Shown here in pieces: positions 58,129 to 64,000 of a stretch of 64,000 bases of DNA (positions within the stretch are counted from its first letter, which is position 1; the number at the start of each line of letters is the position of its first letter). Below the pieces are notes generated by a model that was not told where the DNA came from, ran no database searches, and saw only the letters and a list, made by a program, of their open reading frames with translations. The DNA lies in NCBI RefSeq assembly GCF_001294335.1, contig NZ_LGKG01000174.1, positions 109,391 to 173,390 of the forward strand. The letters are read 5' to 3'. Source of the stretch: Streptomyces chattanoogensis (GTDB lineage Bacteria > Actinomycetota > Actinomycetes > Streptomycetales > Streptomycetaceae). The position numbers and the translations under genes were made by a program.

Positions 58129-59958
58129 TCAGTCCTCAGGCCGCTCGGACGCCAGCAGCTCCCGGAGTTCGTCCATCGCCTCCCGGAGCCGGTCGGCGAA
58201 CGTCCGCATCTGCGCAGCGACCGCCATCGGCGTGCTCAGGTAGAGGTTGAACCGCTCGGGAAGCAGCACATAGGCGACACCGATGCACTGGCTGCTGGTC
58301 GACCCGAAGCCGAAGTACTGGATATTGACGGACGGCGCGGAGCTCGTGCTCAGGTAGTCGTCCCGCATGGTCAACCAGCCCGGCGTCCGGTACAGCGCGG
58401 GCTGCTCGGTCACCCCGAGCTCGGCTCCGCGCCTGCGCTGGATCAGCTCCAGCTCCCACAGGTGCTGCTCCGGCACCTGCCCGGCCTGGCACGCCTTCGC
58501 GCGCGCCACATGGGCCTCGGTGGCTGCCCGGAACGCGGCGCGCCGGGCGTCCGCGTCTGCTGCCGGGTCCTCCATCGCCGACACGAAAGCCGCCATCTCG
58601 GTGGTGACGACGCGCATCGCCTCGGTCCGCCCGTGCCGGTACTGCCGGGTGGCGATCGACTCGTACGTGGCGCCCAGGTGCCCCTTGGCGCGCTGGTGGG
58701 CGAGCTGGTAAGCGGCCTGGACGAACGCGTCCGGCGAGACCCCCAACGCCTTGGCCGTGCTGCTGCCGAAGTCCGCGAACGACAACGTGCTGGTCGCGGT
58801 GTTCTCCCCGTACGCCGCGAACGCGTCGGCGGCGGCGCGCACCTGGGCCCGCAGCGAGTCGTCCAGTTCGAAAACGATCGGCTCCAGCGCCGGCAGCCCC
58901 TGGGAGCGGGCTCCGGACTGCCGGGACTGCTTTTCGGCCGGAGTATTGAGCAGGGCGTCGGTGAAGGTGAGGATCGTGGTTCCGTCCAACTCGCAGTGCT
59001 CGACGTTGATGCCCGCCCGTCCGTCGGCGAAGACGACGAAGGACACGGCCTTGTCGAACCAGCGGTTGCCGCGGTCGCCGTACAGCAGCTGGTCACAGGC
59101 GTCCTGGACGTCCGCGGGGGCGAAGTCCTCCAGGGCGACGCAGAACAGCGCGGTCTCGACATCGTCAAGGGCGCTGGCGTTGCGGGGGTGGCAGGCGAGA
59201 AGGGACTCCCGGGCGGCCGCCCACTCCGCGCGGGCCATGGTGGTGAGGTGGCCCACCGAGGTGTCCGTGTCGGCCGGGTCGGCACCGGCCTGCATCACGG
59301 CGCGCAGCCCCGCCTCGATGTCATCCAGGCTGTGCGGGACACCGTCCGGACCCAGCACGTCCAGCCGGAACATGCCGCCCCGGAAGAACACCACGATGTG
59401 CCGGGCCTCGGACGGTCCCGGCCACTCCTCGGTGTAGGGGGCGCGGACGGTGTCCTGCTGCGCGCCGGGGATACGCGTGGTGGAGAACAGGAACTTGTTC
59501 TGCACCATCGACTGGGGCACTCCGCGCTGCACCACCGGTGGAATCAGCCCCTGATCGAGCTGCCGCTTGTAGTTGAGGGCCCCGGCGACGAGTCCGGCCG
59601 CCCGCTCCACCTGCGCCTGGTCGGAGTCCTGGAACAGGAAGAAGAAGTTGGCGTTGAGCGCGATCCGGTCCCGGCGGCCCAGGTATCGGTACGGCCAGAA
59701 GGTGTCGAGCCAGCTGTGCACGCCGTCCGTGGCGTCGTATTCCTCCAGCGCGGCATGCAGCACCCGGCCGGGGCCACCGGGTCGGAGAAAGGCGGCAACC
59801 TCCGCCTCGGTCGCCGACCGCTCGTCGGCGGTCAGCAGCGGCGTACACCAGGCGAGAAACCTCTCGCAGCTCGCCTCCAGCGTAGGCAGCGGCACGCGCG
59901 GGAGGCTGTCCTCCTGGGCGAAGGTCGCGTTGCCTGACGCACCCTGACTGATCTTCAA
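58129..59958 (-). CDS. Carnitine/choline O-acyltransferase family protein
   Basis: A 609-residue member of the carnitine/choline acyltransferase family, rare in bacteria. The N-terminal LPRVPLPTLEASCERFLAW, catalytic His321 in GINVEHCELDGTT, the YRHGRTEAMR block (440-449) and SAPSVNIQYFGFGSTSS near the C-terminus match the family. It should move an acyl group between CoA and a hydroxyl of a carnitine- or choline-like molecule. The start codon is TTG at 59958, overlapping the methyltransferase stop (TTGA). No signal peptide. Third gene of a leftward operon. Confidence 0.88.
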   Translation of the reverse strand: MKISQGASGNATFAQEDSLPRVPLPTLEASCERFLAWCTPLLTADERSATEAEVAAFLRPGGPGRVLHAALEEYDATDGVHSWLDTFWPYRYLGRRDRIALNANFFFLFQDSDQAQVERAAGLVAGALNYKRQLDQGLIPPVVQRGVPQSMVQNKFLFSTTRIPGAQQDTVRAPYTEEWPGPSEARHIVVFFRGGMFRLDVLGPDGVPHSLDDIEAGLRAVMQAGADPADTDTSVGHLTTMARAEWAAARESLLACHPRNASALDDVETALFCVALEDFAPADVQDACDQLLYGDRGNRWFDKAVSFVVFADGRAGINVEHCELDGTTILTFTDALLNTPAEKQSRQSGARSQGLPALEPIVFELDDSLRAQVRAAADAFAAYGENTATSTLSFADFGSSTAKALGVSPDAFVQAAYQLAHQRAKGHLGATYESIATRQYRHGRTEAMRVVTTEMAAFVSAMEDPAADADARRAAFRAATEAHVARAKACQAGQVPEQHLWELELIQRRRGAELGVTEQPALYRTPGWLTMRDDYLSTSSAPSVNIQYFGFGSTSSQCIGVAYVLLPERFNLYLSTPMAVAAQMRTFADRLREAMDELRELLASERPED

Positions 59959-60664
59959 CTCGGTTCTCGATTCGGGTCGTTGGTACCTGTGATGTCGTAC
60001 GGCCGGGAAAGGTAGAGCTGTGCGTACAGCCAGCCTTCTGCCTCCAGGCCCCGTGGATCCACCCCTGCGGCCGACATTCTGTCGAGTACGAGCGCCTGCT
60101 CCTGCGCGGAGGCGAACCGTCGCTGTCTGAACACCTCGTCGACGCGGACGGTCCGGTAGCCCAGACTCGCCAACGTGCGCTCGACGGAGTCGAACGGGAA
60201 CATCCGCAGCACGAAGTGCGCCATCCAGGGACGGCGGCTGCCCTGCGCCCGGACGACTCGTGTGAGCGTCCGCTCGGTGACGTAGCCGACGCAGCCCGTC
60301 GAGATCACCAGGTCCGTACCCGAGAGCTGGGCGCGCTGTCGCGGTGTGGGTTCGTGCTCCTCCAAGTCGGCGTGCACCACGTCGTCGAGGAACCCGGCCT
60401 CAAGAGGCGCGCGTACAGCTCGTCCATGGTTGCGCCGTACTTCAGCAGGGCGGCGTTGATTCCGTACGAGCAGCCGATGTCCAGCACCTTCGGTGCCGCG
60501 ACGTGCCGGGACTCCCGGTACTCCGTGATGATCTTGGCGAAGTAGGGCTTGGCCTGCTGCGGAACGCCGTAGTCGAGCGGTTGCAGCACCCTGAAATAGG
60601 CGCGCGGATCGGGCTGGTCGTAGAGGTGGGCGAGTGAGACTTTTCCGGTCACGTCGAAACGCAC
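59955..60664 (-). pseudogene. Class I SAM methyltransferase with a single-base frameshift
   Basis: The reading frame from GTG 60664 (GGAGGAG 8 nt upstream) encodes VTGKVSLAHLYDQPDPRAYF and motif I APKVLDIGCSYGINAALLKYG, then runs out of frame near 60400. The rest (VVHADLEEHEPTPRQRAQ, DLVISTGCVGYVTERTL to the stop at 59955) continues in another frame. Restoring one C near 60404 (CTCTTGAG to CTCCTTGAG) joins the two as about 235 residues. Either a real inactivation or a base-calling error. It lies between the oxygenase and acyltransferase genes. Confidence 0.8.
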
Positions 60665-60732
60665 AGGGCTTACTCCTCCATGGGATCGCGCAGGGGGAAA
60701 CGGCCTACGGCTACTACGCGTTTCGCCGCCCG

Positions 60733-61602
60733 CTAGTCCAGGAGCCGGTCGCCGCGGACCGCCCGGCACTCGGCCGCCAGGTGCTCGGGCAGCACCCGGC
60801 CGAAGAGCTGCCGGGTCCGTTCCACGCTCCCGATGACGCCAGGGCGCTCGCTGTAGGCGAATATCGCGGAGTGGCGCGCGACCTCGCCGCGCACCGGGTT
60901 CACTCGGTGCAGCGAGTAGCGCCCTTTGAACAACTGCAGGTCACCCGGTTGCAGGGGGAGGCGCCGGGTCAACCGCTCGCCTCGGCCGTCCACTACGTCC
61001 CGGACGTCGTCGAAATTCTCGTCCTGCGCGGTCCGAATGTTCGGGCAGTACTCGAAGACGCCGCCGGCCTGCGCCTGCTGGGTGAGCATGCTCACGGTGA
61101 ACTCGTTGGTGTCGAAGTGCCAGGGGTGCTCCATGCCCGGCGCGATGACGTTGAGAACCAGCCCGGAGAGCGGGTCCGCCAGTTCGTGCAGCTCCGGCAG
61201 TTCGAAGCAGCGGGCGATGAAGTGCCGGAACACCATGTTGGAGTAGAGCTGGCTGATGAGGGATTCCGCGGGGATGCGGTCCCGCGCGACGAACGCGTTA
61301 CCCCGCTCGAAGGTTTTCCGGCCCGGATGGTCCTCCGGCAGTGCCGAGTCCACTGCGATGTTGTAGACGTTCACCGTCTCGACGTCGTGGTGCGCCCGGG
61401 GGGCGATGGCCGAGCACTCCTGCCGCAGCACATCGCGCAGCGACGGACGGATGAAGTCCGGCAGCACGGTGCAGCCGAGAGTCAACAGGTCGCGCCGGGC
61501 ACGGAAAACCACGTCCTGTCCCCGGGAGCTCGCGAGTTCCGACAGGGGATAGCGGGCGGTGTCGACTACCTGATCGAGCGTCAGGGCTTCCAAAGAGCGC
61601 AT
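60733..61602 (-). CDS. Fe(II)/2-oxoglutarate oxygenase, HalD/BesD-like
   Basis: A 289-residue cupin-fold dioxygenase. The metal triad appears as WHFD (His162, Asp164) and YSLHRV (His232); the distal Arg is probably in the VARHSAIFAY strand. The blocks HFDTNEFTVSMLTQQAQAGGVFEYCPNIR and PGDLQLFKGRYSLHRV resemble the BesD/HalD amino-acid halogenase family, but here the metal-binding carboxylate (Asp164) is kept, so hydroxylation rather than chlorination is expected. ATG at 61602 has GGAGAGGA upstream. First gene of the operon. Confidence 0.82.
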   Translation of the reverse strand: MRSLEALTLDQVVDTARYPLSELASSRGQDVVFRARRDLLTLGCTVLPDFIRPSLRDVLRQECSAIAPRAHHDVETVNVYNIAVDSALPEDHPGRKTFERGNAFVARDRIPAESLISQLYSNMVFRHFIARCFELPELHELADPLSGLVLNVIAPGMEHPWHFDTNEFTVSMLTQQAQAGGVFEYCPNIRTAQDENFDDVRDVVDGRGERLTRRLPLQPGDLQLFKGRYSLHRVNPVRGEVARHSAIFAYSERPGVIGSVERTRQLFGRVLPEHLAAECRAVRGDRLLD

Positions 61603-61775
61603 TCGATCCTCTCCACATGCGGGCCGCCCCTCTCGCCGGCCCGCGGTTCCGCCTCCTACGCACACACGGGACGAGCGACGCGATCCGTGCGGTCGGCCGG
61701 ACCTCACCCTCGACTTTTCAGTAACTCCGCTGGCAAGAAAGGCACTTGAAGTTCCCACAGTGGCGCCGTGTTGTC

Positions 61776-61789
61776 TGTGACGCGTCACA
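61776..61789. promoter_or_regulatory. Fourteen-base perfect palindrome
   Basis: TGTGACGCGTCACA is a perfect palindrome about 174 bp upstream of the oxygenase ATG. It is a likely operator for a dimeric regulator, with TGTGA half-sites separated by four bases. Confidence 0.55.
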
Positions 61790-61994
61790 CTGCCCAACTG
61801 GGCGCTCCAACAGGCCTTCGCCGGTTCGGCACGGGCCGACCCTCGCGCAGGAGCCGTCGCCCGCGCCGCCGAGGCGGGACAGGTCGATGGACAGCGTGGG
61901 CGCTCGAGTCGAACGCCACGGCGCTCGGCGCGTCGAACATGCCGGCCAGATCGCCATGCCCGAGGCGGCCGGACAGCTCGCCGAGCGCGGCATC

Positions 61995-62170
61995 GAGCCG
62001 CTCGTGCGGAGCTGATCCACGAGCGGCTCAGGCACTTGCGGGAAGGCCGCGCAGACGATGACGGCGTCGTACGGGGCACGGGTCGGCATCCCGAGGGTCC
62101 CGTCGCCGAGGACGACCTCGGCATGGCCGATGCCCTGCCCGGCCAGCCGCAGGCGGGCCTGTCCGGGGCG
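61995..62170 (-). pseudogene. Protein-L-isoaspartate methyltransferase (PCMT) fragment
   Basis: About 58 codons in one frame read as the central part of a PCMT: RLRLAGQGIGHAEVVLGDGTLG followed by RAPYDAVIVCAAFPQVPEPLVDQL. Both ends are missing; downstream frames drift and contain stops. It is a decayed remnant of a larger gene. Confidence 0.7.
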
Positions 62171-62221
62171 GCCGGGCGCAAGGGGCGACCCGTGTTTTTC
62201 TGGGGGCGCAGCGCGTCGGCG

Positions 62222-63319
62222 TCAGGACGTGGTCCCCGGGTCGGTGTACCGCAGCAGGGCGCCCACGCCCTCGTACAGCCTCAGCTCGCTCTCTGGTACG
62301 ACGACCAGCTCGGCACCGGTGCCGACGAGGGCCCAGACGAGGGCCTCGTCGGCGCGTTCCTCGCGCGGGGCCCGCACGCCGAAGGACATCAGCTCCGCCT
62401 CGGTCACGGCGAGCTGAGTGGGCTGGGAGCCCGCCCAGAGCCGCAGCGAAGACCCTGGCGGCCGGTTCAGCAGCAGCGCCGAGACCTGGCCGCGCTGGAG
62501 GGCGGCGACGGTGGCGGCCAGCCCCTCCGTCATGGGTCCGTCCAGGGCACGCCGACCGATGAAGATGTCCACGAGTTCCCGGTCGTGCGCGGCCATGCGG
62601 CCGCGGAAGACGCCGTCGAGCTGCGGCTCCAACAGGGCGCGTCCGGTGTCGGTGGGGGTCCGGCCGCCCACGCGTACGACCTTGTCCCGCAGGGTGTGCG
62701 GGAGGCGGCGGATCAGTACGTTGCATGCCCACTCGTCCCCGCCCACCACGACGGCGTCGGCATGAGCGCGCCGTGCCCGTTCGTCCAGTCGGTGGCCGAG
62801 CCGGACGGAGGTGCGGTGCCAGGTCGCCACCGCGACCCTGCGGTGCAGCCGCTCACCCGGGGTGACGGTGGATGTGGGCCAGGCGCCGGTCTCCGCCTCC
62901 AGAGTCACCCAGCCGTGGGTCTCGGCCGTCGGAAGGCCGCCGTAGTGGACGACTACGGCCATGTAGGGGATCTCCGGAAGGTGCTGGGCGACCAGGGGCA
63001 TCGCGTCCGGCAGGGTGCTGTAACGCGCGAAGTCGTGCGCCGGCGGCCTGGGCAGCTCCCCCTCCAGGACGAGCGTGCCGTGCGCGGCGAAGATGGCCTG
63101 CCCATGCACCCCCGGCACCCCTGTGTCGGTGCCGACCACCTCCTCCAGTACGTTCAGCAGCGCCCGGTCCGAACCCTGACGGGACAGACTCTCGCGCAGC
63201 CGCCACCAGCGCACCGCGATCGCCCGCTCGGGATACGCGACGTTTCGCGAGGTGTCCAGGTACACGGAGGCGAACGGGCCCGGCTCCGCATAGAGGGGTT
63301 CAAGGAACGACAACCTCAT
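62222..63319 (-). CDS. Vms1/Rv2629-like (baeRF-type) protein
   Basis: A 365-residue protein similar to the Rv2629/baeRF family, which has an archaeo-eukaryotic release-factor-like fold: SVYLDTSRNVAYPERAIAVRWWRLRE at the N-terminus, HRRVAVATWHRTSVRLGHRLDE, ADAVVVGGDEWACNVLIRRLP, and LVWALVGTGAELVVVPE at the end. The family is linked to ribosome rescue or stress but this is not established. GAGGAG precedes the ATG at 63319. Confidence 0.72.
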   Translation of the reverse strand: MRLSFLEPLYAEPGPFASVYLDTSRNVAYPERAIAVRWWRLRESLSRQGSDRALLNVLEEVVGTDTGVPGVHGQAIFAAHGTLVLEGELPRPPAHDFARYSTLPDAMPLVAQHLPEIPYMAVVVHYGGLPTAETHGWVTLEAETGAWPTSTVTPGERLHRRVAVATWHRTSVRLGHRLDERARRAHADAVVVGGDEWACNVLIRRLPHTLRDKVVRVGGRTPTDTGRALLEPQLDGVFRGRMAAHDRELVDIFIGRRALDGPMTEGLAATVAALQRGQVSALLLNRPPGSSLRLWAGSQPTQLAVTEAELMSFGVRAPREERADEALVWALVGTGAELVVVPESELRLYEGVGALLRYTDPGTTS

Positions 63320-64000
63320 CGCCACTCCTCGTCGACGGTCCCCTCCTTTGATGATGCGCGCCCCGGGGGCGATGGAGCTCGACGAGCGCAAGCGGTGCGG
63401 AACGGGGCGGTCAGGCGCCGGCCGGCAGCAGCCGGCCCATCGTGAGCATGGTGGCGGCGACCAGGCCGTCCCGCACCGCCAGGCCGCGGGCCGGACAGCA
63501 GGCCGCTGAGCAGCCGGGCTCTGTAGCTGGATGAAGGAGCAGTCCGCGCGGGAGCACCGGATCGTGGCGGGGGCCGCCTTGCCCCACGTGAATACCGGTT
63601 TCTGGGCCGTATTCGACCGAGCAGCGCGCTCGTGAGCCGCGGATCCGGCACGGGCCCACCATCGCGCGCCGGACCGAGAGCAGAGCGGGGTGATCCCGCA
63701 GCCGTCGGCTCCTGCAAGACCTCGGTGAGACGGCCCCGGGACCGCAGCTTCCCATCGTTGCCTTGGATCACCCGTTGGAGCTGCGGCACGCCTATCGGTA
63801 GGGCCGGGGTTGTCTTGGCGGAGGTCGGCGGACACGAACGTGGACAACCCGAACCGCCAGGTGCGGTTGAGCTTCCTGGGCCAGAGCGGTTTGACCGCGA
63901 GGGTGCAGCACGGTCGGCCGCGACCACAACCGGGTGTCCGACGTTTCTCACTGCTTGCGGGTGAACCATGAGGCCACACCCTCGCGCCGACCGAAAATGG
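63320..64000. other. Gene-poor right end
   Basis: About 680 bp without a convincing complete gene. It contains the yjbQ 3'-end remnant, and on the minus strand a short coding-like tail ending GLVAATMLTMGRLLPAGA at 63411 that cannot be tied to a family. The rest looks like decayed sequence. Confidence 0.6.
63826..63885 (+). pseudogene. Isolated yjbQ C-terminal remnant
   Basis: A stretch of about 18 codons reads DTNVDNPNRQVRLSFLG, matching the last residues of the YjbQ protein at 57553-57975 (DTNKDNANRQVRLSFLG). Differences between the two are mostly at third codon positions, so both were once under coding selection. There is no stop at the expected place (CAG instead of TGA) and nothing of YjbQ is visible upstream. 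Confidence 0.75.

Larger units (their letters stand above)
61603..62221. other. Spacer with promoter region and PCMT fragment
   Basis: About 620 bp with no intact gene. It holds the upstream region of the oxygenase operon, a 14-bp palindrome (61776-61789) and a methyltransferase fragment at about 61995-62170, described separately. Confidence 0.7.

Noticed and set aside
61776..61789. Crp-type binding site
   Set aside because: TGTGA and TCACA are four bases apart rather than six, and no cAMP-related gene adjoins it; kept only as a generic operator candidate.
63411..63755. Minus-strand ORF at the right end
   Set aside because: Only the last about 25 residues look protein-like; the rest is low-complexity and no family is recognised.

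Overview
The window is very GC-rich, uses GTG and occasional TTG starts behind strong GGAGG sites, and carries actinomycete hallmarks: a complete conservon (cvnABCD), a SWIM/SNF2 helicase pair, lutABC, a Streptomyces-type secreted alpha-amylase and a Tat-exported GH109-like oxidoreductase. It reads as a Streptomyces (or close relative) chromosome. No tRNA, rRNA, CRISPR array or insertion sequence was recognised.

Layout. 0-6 kb: polar amino-acid ABC importer (truncated at the window edge), homocysteine methyltransferase and a GH2 beta-galactosidase. 6-14 kb: SWIM-domain protein and SNF2 helicase in one transcript, a short repeat array, and several small conserved proteins. 14-22 kb: methyltransferase with NCS1 permease, orphan conservon parts (a CvnD-like GTPase and a CvnB-like roadblock protein), TesB thioesterase and a Ski2-like helicase. 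22-25.6 kb: a decayed second NCS1 permease preceded by a 53-codon ORF, an alpha/beta hydrolase and a YdjM-like membrane protein. 25.6-30.3 kb: an asymmetric heterodimeric ABC exporter and an L,D-transpeptidase-like lipoprotein. 30.4-33.6 kb: divergent GH109-like oxidoreductase and alpha-amylase with repeat-rich promoters. 33.6-39 kb: a giant FAD/Fe-S D-lactate-dehydrogenase-like protein with MarR, and a divergent ABC exporter across a nested palindrome. 39-44 kb: SDR, SGNH esterase, NUDIX, cupin-like and cyclase-like genes. 44-48.6 kb: lutABC facing a divergent MHS-type transporter, i.e. a second lactate-oxidation route. 48.6-49.3 kb: a 45-codon ORF translationally coupled to a 19-residue hydrophobic peptide. 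49.3-54.1 kb: an MHYT-domain membrane protein followed by cvnABCD. 54.1-58 kb: flavin monooxygenase, a triplicated HEAT-like protein and YjbQ.

58-64 kb looks like an accessory island. A three-gene leftward operon encodes an Fe(II)/2-oxoglutarate oxygenase related to the HalD/BesD family but with an intact HxD, a frameshifted class I methyltransferase, and a bacterial carnitine/choline O-acyltransferase. Around it lie a PCMT fragment, a 14-bp palindrome, a Vms1/Rv2629-like gene, and, at 63.83 kb, an isolated copy of the last codons of yjbQ. The combination oxygenase + methyltransferase + carnitine-type acyltransferase suggests an uncharacterised pathway to an O-acylated hydroxy-amino acid or betaine; this is inference from domain content and is the most interesting part of the window.
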